A stretch of DNA of 64,000 nt from Vreelandella lionensis (GTDB lineage Bacteria > Pseudomonadota > Gammaproteobacteria > Pseudomonadales > Halomonadaceae): the NCBI RefSeq assembly GCF_002087295.1, contig NZ_MWVI01000095.1:1-64000 (forward strand), written 5' to 3'. The translations under genes were made by a program, and so were the position numbers. Of the stretch, positions 43,359-51,134 are shown piece by piece (within the stretch, counting starts at the first letter, position 1; each line of letters opens with the position of its first letter). The notes under the pieces were generated by a model that worked only from the letters and a program-made list of their open reading frames with translations, ran no database searches and had not been told where the DNA came from.

Positions 43359-43502
43359 ACGCTTTCCTTCAGTGGTTTACTGAGAGATCAGTGCATTAAA
43401 TGCTGATATTCTATAAACGTCACGCCACCGGCCAGTGGAAAGTGCTTAGAGAGCTATCTCCATCCAAGAGTTATGCTGCCAAAAGCAAGCCTAGCCACCT
43501 GA

Positions 43503-43519
43503 GCGACACCTAATGTCGC
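43503..43519. promoter_or_regulatory. Inverted repeat site A, GCGACA-N5-TGTCGC
   Basis: GCGACACCTAATGTCGC is a perfect 6+6 palindrome. It lies 45 bases before the phosphoesterase start and in the gap shared with the divergent ATPase gene. Two further copies lie at 47.06 and 47.22 kb, upstream of a WYL-regulator operon, so it is a candidate operator for that regulator. Confidence 0.6.
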
Positions 43520-43563
43520 ACTGCTGTGGGAAGCTGATTGCTCACCACAGTAGGAGACCGCGC

Positions 43564-44502
43564 ATGGGTAGCATAACGCATTACGATATCATCGGGGATG
43601 TTCACGGGCAGTTCGACACGTTAGTGAAGCTGCTAATGCGCTTAGGGTATCGCGAAGAGAGCCAGGGTTGGAGCCAGCCGGGGCACTTGGCGGTGTTTGT
43701 CGGCGATCTTATTGATAAGGGGCAGGCCCCATGTGCGGTGCTTCGCTTGGTACGTCAAATGGTCGATGCGGGGCAGGCACTAATGGTAGTGGGAAACCAT
43801 GAGCTGAACTGGGTACGCGATACCTACCAGCACCAAGACAACCCTCGCGCCTTTATTCAAGCAACGCGACAACATCACGATCGCCAACGGCTGGTCGATG
43901 AATTTGCCGCTGAGGAAGACGGCTTAGCGTTGTTGTTGGATCATTTTAAGTGGCTGCGAACACAGCCACTCTACCTCGAAGTGGGGCAGTGCCGCGTGGT
44001 GCACGCATGGTGGCATGAAACGTCAATTCAGCATCTCAAGGCAGCCGGTATTCACTGCTTGGATGACCATGCCATGGCGGCCTATCAAGACACTTACTCG
44101 CCTACCTATTTTGCAATAGACCGTGTAGTAGCTGGCTGCGAGCATGCCCTGCGCCCCTACGCATCAGCGACCGGATTCCGTACCACACGTAAACGTGTGC
44201 GCTGGTGGCCTAATGATGTAGGGCTCACTCACCCCATGGAGTTGGAACCAACCTTGGCGCGTGAAAATGGCTACTCAACCAACGCCAACCCTGTCTTTTT
44301 TGGTCATTATGCGATGACGGGTTTCCCTATGCGCCTTGGGCGCAATATAGCGTGTTTAGATTATGCAGCGGCCTATGGCGTAGAACTGGTGGCTTATCGC
44401 CACTCGCCAGGTGTCGCTTTAGCATCAAAGTGGTTCACCAGCGTAAGTGTTGCGCGTTCGTCTACCACAACAAAAACACGCCACGCTGCTATTGCCCGCT
44501 AG
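43564..44502 (+). CDS. Metallophosphoesterase (protein-phosphatase-like), accessory copy
   Basis: A calcineurin-like phosphoesterase of about 312 residues with the metal-binding blocks DIIGDVHGQFDTL, FVGDLIDKG, VVGNHELNW and VVHAWWH plus FFGHY. It resembles the phosphoesterase at 62.0-63.0 kb in length and motif order, so the two are paralogues. ATG 43564 is preceded by AGGAG at seven bases, which fixes the start. Substrate unknown; relatives act on phosphoproteins or dinucleotide polyphosphates. It converges with the NERD gene with 21 bases between. Confidence 0.82.
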   Translation: MGSITHYDIIGDVHGQFDTLVKLLMRLGYREESQGWSQPGHLAVFVGDLIDKGQAPCAVLRLVRQMVDAGQALMVVGNHELNWVRDTYQHQDNPRAFIQATRQHHDRQRLVDEFAAEEDGLALLLDHFKWLRTQPLYLEVGQCRVVHAWWHETSIQHLKAAGIHCLDDHAMAAYQDTYSPTYFAIDRVVAGCEHALRPYASATGFRTTRKRVRWWPNDVGLTHPMELEPTLARENGYSTNANPVFFGHYAMTGFPMRLGRNIACLDYAAAYGVELVAYRHSPGVALASKWFTSVSVARSSTTTKTRHAAIAR

Positions 44503-44523
44503 AGGAACAGAGCCGCAAAGTGA

Positions 44524-45486
44524 TTATGCTTTCGCACTAACCTCCGCCTGGAAGAGCATGAATTTGTGACTACAGCTTTTGCAGGTGGCGGTATAGGTCG
44601 GGCCGCTCTTATTCACCACGACGGAGCGCGATTGGCACTCAGCGCAAGTGGGTTTCATCGGCGTGTTTTTATGGCAACTTCCGCAGCGGACGAAATAGCC
44701 ATATTTGCCGTAGCGGTCTTCCAGCAGATGTGCTTCGCCGCAATGCCTGCAGGTTAAGCGCGCTGTGCGAGGGGCTTCCACCACGCCGGGCTCTCGAATG
44801 GTAGGTACTGCATGCTCTTGAGCGGGCTGTGAGGGCTGGTAAGTTTTCCTAGCCTCGGCATCCTGCTGAATTAAAAAGTTGCCTAGCGCTGAAAGCTCTT
44901 GTTCGTTGAAACGGGCACGCCCTTTTAATACCGATAACGAACCTAGCGAACCCATCAGTTTCTTAACGTGCTCTACAACAAACTCAGACTTCACCGTGAG
45001 TTCAGATATTTTTGCTGGCATTTTCTTGCGGTCTAAAATGGCCGAGCTGGAGACGGCACAAAGCACATGCCACTCTCGCCCACCTACTTGGCCTTGAATG
45101 CCGAGAATTTTGCGAACGAACTTCTCAACATTTGCGCGTAACAGGTCTTTCAGTAAGGCCTGCTGCAGCTCGGCTTGCCGTATGGGAGACGGCATACCTC
45201 GCCATTCGCCGCGATAGCTGCGAGACCACTCCCCCTCAGCGTTCACATTGACTTTGCCGCTAATACTTTTGGATTCAATGACGATAAAACCAAACGGGTA
45301 AACCACCAGATGATCGATCTGCGCGTTTTCTCCGTTATGCGTTAAGCGCAAATCGTTGAAGACTAGCACTTGGTCGTGATCCCCAAACTCGCGGCGCAGG
45401 TAAAACGCCACATCCTTTTCTTGCTGGTACCCGTACTGGCTGCGCTTATCACTGGACGCTAAAGCATCTTTTTCCTTCAAGATCAC
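44524..45486 (-). CDS. NERD-domain protein with C-terminal zinc ribbons
   Basis: Residues about 15-125 form a NERD (nuclease-related) domain: GYQQEKDVAFYLRREF, AQIDHLVVYPFGFIVIESKSISG with the Asp and Glu-x-Lys typical of PD-(D/E)XK-like cores. The C-terminus has three CxxC-type ribbons (CRHCGE, CGSCHKN, CAECQS and CKSCSHK). The start is probably GTG 45486, nine bases after AAGGAG; a TTG seven codons earlier is possible. About 320 residues. NERD proteins have been proposed to process DNA or RNA, but no definite function is known. Confidence 0.82.
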   Translation of the reverse strand: MILKEKDALASSDKRSQYGYQQEKDVAFYLRREFGDHDQVLVFNDLRLTHNGENAQIDHLVVYPFGFIVIESKSISGKVNVNAEGEWSRSYRGEWRGMPSPIRQAELQQALLKDLLRANVEKFVRKILGIQGQVGGREWHVLCAVSSSAILDRKKMPAKISELTVKSEFVVEHVKKLMGSLGSLSVLKGRARFNEQELSALGNFLIQQDAEARKTYQPSQPAQEHAVPTIREPGVVEAPRTARLTCRHCGEAHLLEDRYGKYGYFVRCGSCHKNTPMKPTCAECQSRSVVVNKSGPTYTATCKSCSHKFMLFQAEVSAKA

Positions 45487-45659
45487 TGCATTTGTCTCCT
45501 TACTCAAGCTTCAAGCGCGTTCTTTTGGCCCACTCTGATTAACTGGCTATACGCTTGGCCTTCATATCTAACGCTTACCAAGCTCCGTCCTGGCTAAGAT
45601 AGAGTACCCATCACCGTGGCTTATTAAAGTGCCCCATTGGGTATCTACGCGTAGACCAC

Positions 45660-46061
45660 CTACCACCCCACCATATTTTCCAGCTCAGTAGCACGCTGGG
45701 CGGTTTCCCGTAAAAAGCATTCATTACTCACTACTTGCGCCAGCGTACCGCCCGCCGTGGCGTAGAAGTTGCAGTTGGCGTCTCGGTAGGAGATCCATAA
45801 GCGCTGGGCGGCGAGTAAAGCTTCGCGGCGCTCTTCGGAAAGCTCGCTACGGGCATCGCTATACGCCGTGTTTAATCGTGTATCCTGGGCGGCTATTTCA
45901 TCGGCAATACAGTTCAGCATGTTCACCGTGACGCCACCGGAGGCATCCATGCATTTGTTATAACGGGCGCTATATTCATCATCGGTGCTGCTTTGTGCAG
46001 TAGCCGCTAGCGGTAAAAGCACGCAAAATGCAAACGCTACTATTTGATAAACTTTTTGCAT
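45660..46061 (-). CDS. LprI/DUF1311-family exported protein
   Basis: A small secreted protein with a signal peptide (QIVAFAFCVLLPLAATAQS) and a DUF1311 (LprI-like) domain: YNKCMDASGGVTVNMLNCIADEIAAQDTRLNTAY and LLAAQRLWISYRDANCNFY. Conserved cysteines suggest disulphides. Relatives include lysozyme-inhibitor-like proteins, but function is unproven. ATG 46061 is taken as the start because the ribosome-binding site fits it better than the Met two codons earlier. 133 residues. Confidence 0.8.
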   Translation of the reverse strand: MQKVYQIVAFAFCVLLPLAATAQSSTDDEYSARYNKCMDASGGVTVNMLNCIADEIAAQDTRLNTAYSDARSELSEERREALLAAQRLWISYRDANCNFYATAGGTLAQVVSNECFLRETAQRATELENMVGW

Positions 46062-46120
46062 TACCATCTCTTATCAGATTTACGAAGCAGTCCAGCAATG
46101 CTGGGCTGGTAGCGCGTGGT

Positions 46121-46495
46121 TTAATCTAAGTATCGTACTGCTTTTAGCTGAGCTTTGCCTTGACCCCAGGTGAAAAGGGTAATGCCCTCTTCTTCTGCAG
46201 ACTCCACAACAATCGCATCAGCGCCACAGGCGCAGGCATCCGCACGAGCGTTGTTGATCGCTGCTGAAGCACTTTTATCATGCCCAAGCGTTGTGCCCGT
46301 TTTTGATGAAATCATGCAAGCCACTTCATAAGGTTGCTCGATGTCATTTTCACTGACGTACTGATCCAACGCACAATTAGCGGGTTTAGCAACCCCCATT
46401 GCGACAGGCTGCACTCCTACCGAGCCGCATCCTGCTAATGCAAGAAAGATGAAACTTGCTGTCACTGTGCGAAAGGTAGCTAAGCGGTGCAACAT
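46121..46495 (-). CDS. Small predicted lipoprotein
   Basis: The 124-residue product has a lipoprotein signal peptide with lipobox LALAGC, so it is probably anchored in the outer or inner membrane. The mature part has several cysteines (CACGADAIVVESAEEEG is the most ordered part) and resembles small DUF4156-like proteins, but I cannot name a family. AGGGG about ten bases upstream supports ATG 46495. It is one of three small envelope genes in a row on the minus strand. Confidence 0.65.
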   Translation of the reverse strand: MLHRLATFRTVTASFIFLALAGCGSVGVQPVAMGVAKPANCALDQYVSENDIEQPYEVACMISSKTGTTLGHDKSASAAINNARADACACGADAIVVESAEEEGITLFTWGQGKAQLKAVRYLD

Positions 46496-46510
46496 TAGAC
46501 ATATCCCCTG

Positions 46511-46543
46511 GAAAGAAGATAAGCACCTATTTTGGTGCTTATC
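46511..46543 (-). terminator. Hairpin terminator between the two lipoprotein genes
   Basis: GATAAGCACC (46518-46527) pairs perfectly with GGTGCTTATC (46534-46543) around six bases. On the minus strand TTCTTTCC follows. It ends transcription of the upstream lipoprotein gene at 46552-46941. Confidence 0.72.
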
Positions 46544-46551
46544 TTTATGCC

Positions 46552-46941
46552 TTACTGCTGAGATTCGGCACGATTGATTGGGATTACAAAGTTAGAGGGG
46601 TAGTCCCGGTGTTTATCGGTAATAGCATCCGTAATGCCAAAGTCGATAAATACCGCACTCGCTACGATCTTAGCTCCCACAGTGCTAGGGATTGAACCAA
46701 ACGCTTCGCGACCGTCGAATGTTTCACAATCGTATTTCAGGTCATCATCTGAGCGCCGGATAGGATAAGTACCAGGGATAGTAGCTTGCCACGAACCACG
46801 CTTATTCTGTAACTTGCATTGCCCATCAGAGCCATCACTAAACGATAGAGCGACAGGTACTGTTGGGTCGTTAGTGAGAGTGGCACAACCTGATAACACG
46901 GCCATACTAACCACCGCAAATCCTAACTTCAGCATTTTCAT
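46552..46941 (-). CDS. Predicted lipoprotein of unknown function
   Basis: A 129-residue protein with a lipoprotein signal (MAVLSGCATLTNDP). The rest reads LSFSDGSDGQCKLQNKRGSW and PIRRSDDDLKYDCETFDGRE, with two cysteines that may pair. It resembles small bacterial envelope lipoproteins of the YjhA/DUF3332-like sort only loosely, so no family is assigned. ATG 46941 is the only reasonable start. Frame intact. Confidence 0.65.
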   Translation of the reverse strand: MKMLKLGFAVVSMAVLSGCATLTNDPTVPVALSFSDGSDGQCKLQNKRGSWQATIPGTYPIRRSDDDLKYDCETFDGREAFGSIPSTVGAKIVASAVFIDFGITDAITDKHRDYPSNFVIPINRAESQQ

Positions 46942-47057
46942 TACAATGATCCCTTTTGATCCATATTTATCGTAGCGGCTTTAGCCACTCTTCTATTACG
47001 CAGCCACCATGGCCACGCATTTGGCTTTATACCAAATTCTATTGATACCCCCATGCT

Positions 47058-47074
47058 CCGACATCTTATGTCGC
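47058..47074. promoter_or_regulatory. Inverted repeat site B, CCGACA-N5-TGTCGC
   Basis: CCGACATCTTATGTCGC matches site A and site C at every arm position except the first base. It lies about 210 bases before the next start codon. Confidence 0.5.
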
Positions 47075-47221
47075 AACATATGCTTCATGCTAAACAGCGG
47101 AGGGAGTTAATGATAGTGAGGTTATCATTATGATGCATGGCGGGCTAGTGATTCAGGCTACTACTTTCTCTTATCGCCCTCCTCTCCACATAACGCCTAA
47201 GTATGCATATTCAAAAATAAC

Positions 47222-47238
47222 GCGACATTAGTTGTCGC
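47222..47238. promoter_or_regulatory. Inverted repeat site C, GCGACA-N5-TGTCGC
   Basis: GCGACATTAGTTGTCGC is a perfect 6+6 palindrome, ending 44 bases before the ATG at 47282. Site A has nearly the same offset (45 bases) from its gene, which suggests a shared promoter design. The WYL gene two positions downstream is the likely source of the binding protein. Confidence 0.6.
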
Positions 47239-47281
47239 ATCATCACTATAACGTGCACCTCTAACATCGCGGAGGGTAAAG

Positions 47282-47905
47282 ATGATGGTGATGATGCCCA
47301 ATTGTTTAATTACTGATGATTGCGCTCGACAGGAGCTTGCGAAGTGGCAGGCGGATCGCGACACATGGGCCGAAACGCTTCCTGTTATGAGCTTTTTTAG
47401 CCAGTTCTTAATGTTGTCTCCTATTACTGATCAATATTTCGGTAGCGCCAGCACCGATGGCAAGTTTCTCTATTTTTGCCCTCGCTATAGCGCCACGCTG
47501 ACGGAAGAAGCGCGCCACTATTTGCAGGCGCATCTGATTTGGCATTGTGTGGCGGGGCATCTTACCGCCCCCTTTGTAGCTAGTCGGCATCGTTGGCACC
47601 TGGCGTGCGACCATGAAGTGAACACGCTGCTGCTGGCGTTAGGTGTTGCGCTACCGGTTGATGCACCGCTGTTTCCGGTGTGCGTGGGCCGCAATGCAAT
47701 GGAGGTGGATCGCTGGTTGGAGGGGCACCCTGGCACGTCTCTCGAAGTCACGGCAGATACTCACCCTGCCGAGCTTTGGTGGCACTTGCCCAATGCGCAA
47801 CCCGATGTGCGAGTTGCCATGCTCTGGCGTCATCGCGCTCACCTAATCGCCAAAGAGACCAATGGGTTACCCGAGAGAGTCGCTAAGTTTTGTGAGGCGC
47901 GGTAA
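47282..47905 (+). CDS. DUF2201-like metallopeptidase-domain protein, probably a truncated VWA protein
   Basis: The 207-residue frame resembles the N-terminal putative metallopeptidase domain of DUF2201/VWA proteins: ARHYLQAHLIWHCVAGH, then WHLACDHEVNTLLLALG. The HxxxH is present but Leu occupies the place where HExxH enzymes have Glu, so catalysis is doubtful. The VWA half expected after about residue 200 is missing; a stop follows KFCEAR and a WYL gene begins 40 bases later. A C-terminal VWA remnant lies at 41.3-41.4 kb on the other strand. GGAGGG lies upstream of the ATG. Confidence 0.6.
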   Translation: MMVMMPNCLITDDCARQELAKWQADRDTWAETLPVMSFFSQFLMLSPITDQYFGSASTDGKFLYFCPRYSATLTEEARHYLQAHLIWHCVAGHLTAPFVASRHRWHLACDHEVNTLLLALGVALPVDAPLFPVCVGRNAMEVDRWLEGHPGTSLEVTADTHPAELWWHLPNAQPDVRVAMLWRHRAHLIAKETNGLPERVAKFCEAR

Positions 47906-47945
47906 ACTCTTAATCTTTATCACAGTGGCCAAGGTTGGCGTTACT

Positions 47946-48980
47946 ATGTCCGAAGCACGCGATACGCTCTTTCGTTATTTAACCATGCTGCAGCTGATTC
48001 CCCGCTTTCCTGGGCGTATCGCGACCCCTGTGCTAAAGGAGAAGCTTGCCGAGCGCGGTTTTAAGATCGACACTCGCTCCCTACAGCGTGACCTTAGCCA
48101 GAAGCTCTCCACTCAGTTTCCGATTGGCTGCGACGATAGCCAGAAGCCTTACCGCTGGTATTTTGATCGTGATTTTCAGTGCCAGCTACCGGCACTGGAT
48201 GTACCCAGCGCCTTAACGCTGGTGCTAGCGGAAGAGTATTTAAAAGGGCTCTTACCCCCGGTGGTGGTCGGACAATTATCGCCCCACTTTACCGATGCTC
48301 GGCGGTTATTGGATGAAATGAACGCCAACGGGCTTAGCCAATGGGCAAAAAAAGTACGTGCCATTCCTAATGGTAAAGCGCTGATTCCGGCTGAAATAGA
48401 TGAGTCCACTTGGCAAACTATTTCTGAAGCCTTGCTTGAGCAAAAGGCAGTTGATTTTGTCTATTTGTCGCGCTCCAGCGAAACGGAAAGCCCGTTCACG
48501 TTTCATCCGCAAGGCATCGTCAGCCGCCATAGCGCGACTTATTTACTGGCCCATGTAAACGGGTTTGAGGATTTGCGTCAGTTTGCCCTGCATCGCATTA
48601 AACAAGCCTCGCTCAGCCAACACCCCTGGCAGTCACAATCTGATTTTGATATTGACCACTATATTCAGAGCGGCGCGTTTGGTTATCGGCAAGGGCCAAG
48701 CGATGTGACACTGGAAGCCGAAATCGCAAAACCTGTGGCGTGGTTGCTGCAGGAAACACCGCTTTCTGAGACGCAAACCATTGAAGCCCTCCCCGACAGT
48801 AACTGGTACCGGTTAACCGCCCAAGTACCGGATGACCAGCAAACCCTCTGGTGGCTGATGGGCATGGGCGCCAATGTGAAAGTCACCGCCCCTGCCACGT
48901 GGCGTGAGGCATTAAAAAAGAGTGCTGAGCAGGTACTAGCGCACTACCAGGACACGCCGCTTGCCTGCGAGACACACTGA
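47946..48980 (+). CDS. WYL-domain transcriptional regulator
   Basis: A 344-residue regulator: N-terminal winged HTH (LQLIPRFPGRIATPVLKEKLAERGFKIDTRSLQRDL), a middle WYL domain (AVDFVYLSRSSETESPFTFHPQGIVSRHSATYLLAHVNGFEDLRQFALHRI) and a WCX-type C-terminus. ATG 47946 opens MSEARDTLFRYL; an earlier in-frame Met overlaps the preceding gene. WYL proteins often repress defence or DNA-repair genes and respond to nucleic-acid ligands. Sites B and C lie upstream of its operon and site A in front of the ATPase/phosphoesterase genes, so these may be its targets. Frame intact. Confidence 0.85.
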   Translation: MSEARDTLFRYLTMLQLIPRFPGRIATPVLKEKLAERGFKIDTRSLQRDLSQKLSTQFPIGCDDSQKPYRWYFDRDFQCQLPALDVPSALTLVLAEEYLKGLLPPVVVGQLSPHFTDARRLLDEMNANGLSQWAKKVRAIPNGKALIPAEIDESTWQTISEALLEQKAVDFVYLSRSSETESPFTFHPQGIVSRHSATYLLAHVNGFEDLRQFALHRIKQASLSQHPWQSQSDFDIDHYIQSGAFGYRQGPSDVTLEAEIAKPVAWLLQETPLSETQTIEALPDSNWYRLTAQVPDDQQTLWWLMGMGANVKVTAPATWREALKKSAEQVLAHYQDTPLACETH

Positions 48981-49053
48981 GGCTTTGTACGAAAACTGCC
49001 TGCGCTCGGATTGGCGCTGCATGGCCACGCTGAAATGTTAATGGGGAGACATA

Positions 49054-49557
49054 ATGGATAACGATACCCGCTTACTCGCGTTTTATCGCGGTGAATCCCC
49101 TGATCATAAAGGGCGTTTACTTGAAGATATCTGGGCGCTCTCGCCTTTTTGGCTAGAGCATACCCACGACTATATTCAGTGGCTGTTTCCTATTCCAGAA
49201 GCGAGCCGTTTTAATAGCTTTGCGCCGCTCTTAACGCCTGCGGTGCAAGCAGCTTTTGCGAATGACGAGCGCTTACGCCACCACCAGCAACGCTCACTGG
49301 ATGTAATGTTAAATTTTTTGGGGCTAACACGGGATGGCAACGTCATCACCGCTCAGCCAACGCTATCGATACAAACCCATATCTGGTTGAAAGCTGGGGG
49401 CCATAACCATCTGCGTATTACGCGCATGATTCGGTCGTTAGCGTTATGCCACCAACCAACTTTGGCCCGCGCGCTCCAACAAGCGGTGATTGAGATTGGT
49501 ACGCAGCATGGCGTGGTGGGTGAAACATCCGTTCGTTATTGGCAAGGTGCTATTTAA
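49054..49557 (+). CDS. OGFr-like domain protein
   Basis: The 167-residue product reads LLAFYRGESPDHKGRLLEDIWALSPFWLEHTHDYIQWLFP and EASRFNSFAPLLTPAVQAAF, the hallmark of the opioid growth factor receptor (OGFr) N-terminal domain, found in some bacteria with unknown function. A second block is RSLDVMLNFLGLTRDGN. GGGGAG lies six bases before the ATG. It sits between the WYL regulator and the JAB-like gene, probably in the same operon. The frame is intact. No biochemical role is known for bacterial members. Confidence 0.78.
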   Translation: MDNDTRLLAFYRGESPDHKGRLLEDIWALSPFWLEHTHDYIQWLFPIPEASRFNSFAPLLTPAVQAAFANDERLRHHQQRSLDVMLNFLGLTRDGNVITAQPTLSIQTHIWLKAGGHNHLRITRMIRSLALCHQPTLARALQQAVIEIGTQHGVVGETSVRYWQGAI

Positions 49558-49615
49558 TGAAAATTAAACTATTTGTTACGCTACTTACATAACTCACATA
49601 GGAATAATTAACAAT

Positions 49616-50281
49616 ATGAAGAAAATTGCATATATCGAAGATAACATCGTTCCGCAGATGTTCACTACCGCTATTGAAGCATACAAATTTAGCCATAGAA
49701 GCACTCTGCGCTCAAAAGGGTTTGACCAACTGGAAACTTTTGGGCTGTTATGGGGCTACTCTATTCCGGCCAAGGGTACATTACCTGCCAAAGTCATCGC
49801 CACAATGGCCACCGTTGAAACTTCCGCAGTTCGCCATAACGAGTGGGTAGCCCCCAACTTTGACTCATTACGTAGCAAAAAAGAGTTTTTTGAACACTAC
49901 TGGCCCAATATAGAGCTAGTTGGAACCTTTCATTCACATCCTTATAAAAACCTCTCAGAGGTTAACGACTATAAGGGATGGAAAGCCTCCGAAGGTGATC
50001 AAGAGTTCTGGCCCCATTTCCATGAAGAAGTAGCCCCGGAACAACCATTACTCGCGCATCTCATCGTGACGGTAGCTAATTTGGAAAAAACAGGCTGGGC
50101 ACTACCAGACCGGCTGAAAGGAAGTGAAAGCTCAAAAGGCTATGTACTTTCAGCTAAAAGTATAAAATTGTGGCTCAGATCTTATGCATCCAGCATATTA
50201 GAGCAGGAAAATGGAATAACCTACGAGTACTCCGATGATATGGGGCTTGAAATTCCTTCCTTAGAGCGGCGCTTCTTGTGA
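49616..50281 (+). CDS. JAB/MPN-like metallopeptidase-fold protein
   Basis: A 221-residue protein. IELVGTFHSHPYKNLSEVND contains the HSHP and downstream Ser/Asp pattern of JAB/MPN (JAMM) isopeptidases, though the spacing after HSHP is about three residues shorter than the canonical HxHx7Sx2D, so metal binding is likely but catalysis uncertain. An earlier FGLLWGYS hydrophobic strand and LLAHLIVTVANL flank it. The gene is more AT-rich than its neighbours, suggesting recent acquisition. AGGA lies 12 bases before the ATG. JAB proteins process ubiquitin-like tails in several bacterial defence pathways; no ubiquitin-like or E1/E2 gene is adjacent. Confidence 0.62.
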   Translation: MKKIAYIEDNIVPQMFTTAIEAYKFSHRSTLRSKGFDQLETFGLLWGYSIPAKGTLPAKVIATMATVETSAVRHNEWVAPNFDSLRSKKEFFEHYWPNIELVGTFHSHPYKNLSEVNDYKGWKASEGDQEFWPHFHEEVAPEQPLLAHLIVTVANLEKTGWALPDRLKGSESSKGYVLSAKSIKLWLRSYASSILEQENGITYEYSDDMGLEIPSLERRFL

Positions 50282-50418
50282 GCCGACCGACACACTAATA
50301 TATAGATAGCAAAAATATCAAATAAAATCAGCAGCCTATAACACTTACCAGAGTATTCATGGCTGCCTTTGGTACAGCTCTATCAGCAATAAGGCTCTAT
50401 TAGACAGGGCTAAGTATC

Positions 50419-50964
50419 TTATCGTTTTTCAGGCTCGTCTGGTATTAGGGCCAGCAGGTCTGTGTCGCCAACATCGATACCTACCTGGAAGAGCAAGGTG
50501 CTCACTTGTCCGCGATGGTGGGTTTGGTGGTTGAAGAAGTGGTAGATAAGCTGTGAGAAGCGTTTACTTGATGCCACGCCTTTCGTGTTGTGGTAACTCA
50601 GAGCGGCGTTTAACTCATCATCTGTTAGCGCGACGATCCAGTTGATAATGACGTCATCTAGCCATTTACGATGTGCTGTTAAACCTTCCAAATCATCAAA
50701 CATCGGCTGATCAAGCCGGCCTGGAATAGGCAGCGGCTCCATAACGGCCAAAGTGGTTGAGGAGGAATGGTGGGTCGCAAACCGCTTTAGCCAAAGCGTA
50801 TCGGCAACGACTAAATGGTTCAGCGTACCTAGAATAGAGCCAAAAAAAGCCCCTCGCTCTTCGGCCAGTTCAGCTGCGCTCAACCTGCTGGCTGCGTCAT
50901 ATACCTTTGCATTCATCCACTGGTTATACCGTGCCATCAGTACAAAATGCGCTTGCAGGCTCAT
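50419..50964 (-). CDS. DinB-family protein
   Basis: A four-helix DinB/YfiT-like metal-binding protein of 181 residues: FVLMARYNQWMNAKVYDAASRL, LNHLVVADTLWLKRF with a conserved His, and FFNHQTHHRGQVSTLL with the His triad typical of the fold. Substrate is unknown; family members include DNA-damage-inducible proteins and thiol transferases. Frame intact. It diverges from the radical SAM gene across a region with the palindrome TATGTTTAAACATA. Confidence 0.87.
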   Translation of the reverse strand: MSLQAHFVLMARYNQWMNAKVYDAASRLSAAELAEERGAFFGSILGTLNHLVVADTLWLKRFATHHSSSTTLAVMEPLPIPGRLDQPMFDDLEGLTAHRKWLDDVIINWIVALTDDELNAALSYHNTKGVASSKRFSQLIYHFFNHQTHHRGQVSTLLFQVGIDVGDTDLLALIPDEPEKR

Positions 50965-51092
50965 AAGGCAAATTCCCTCTTTCCAGGCAAACCATCACGC
51001 ACTCATCAGTATGGGCTAGCAGTGTCTTTTATTCCTGCTTGAGTGAAGCCAATCGCTTGGTACTTGCACCTTCTTTCATACGCCATATACTG

Positions 51093-51106
51093 TATGTTTA
51101 AACATA
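51093..51106. promoter_or_regulatory. 14-base perfect palindrome between DinB and the radical SAM gene
   Basis: TATGTTTAAACATA reads identically on both strands. It lies in the divergent gap, 29 bases before the radical SAM start and 129 from DinB. A regulator site is possible. A half site GCGACA (51111-51116) follows nearby. Confidence 0.45.
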
Positions 51107-51134
51107 TATAGCGACATATCTTACGAGGTGGCAG

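Larger units (their letters stand above)
46942..47281. promoter_or_regulatory. Control region upstream of the truncated VWA/WYL genes
   Basis: 340 bases without a convincing gene. It holds two copies of the (G/C)CGACA-N5-TGTCGC inverted repeat, 164 bases apart. The sequence is more AT-rich than the flanking core genes. Confidence 0.5.

Noticed and set aside
43503..47238. CRISPR array or transposon ends from the GCGACA repeats
   Set aside because: Only three short palindromes at irregular spacing, with no spacers, no flanking duplications and no transposase or cas gene nearby.
49616..50281. CBASS or ubiquitin-like conjugation operon around the JAB gene
   Set aside because: No cyclase, E1, E2 or ubiquitin-like gene is adjacent, so a named system cannot be claimed.
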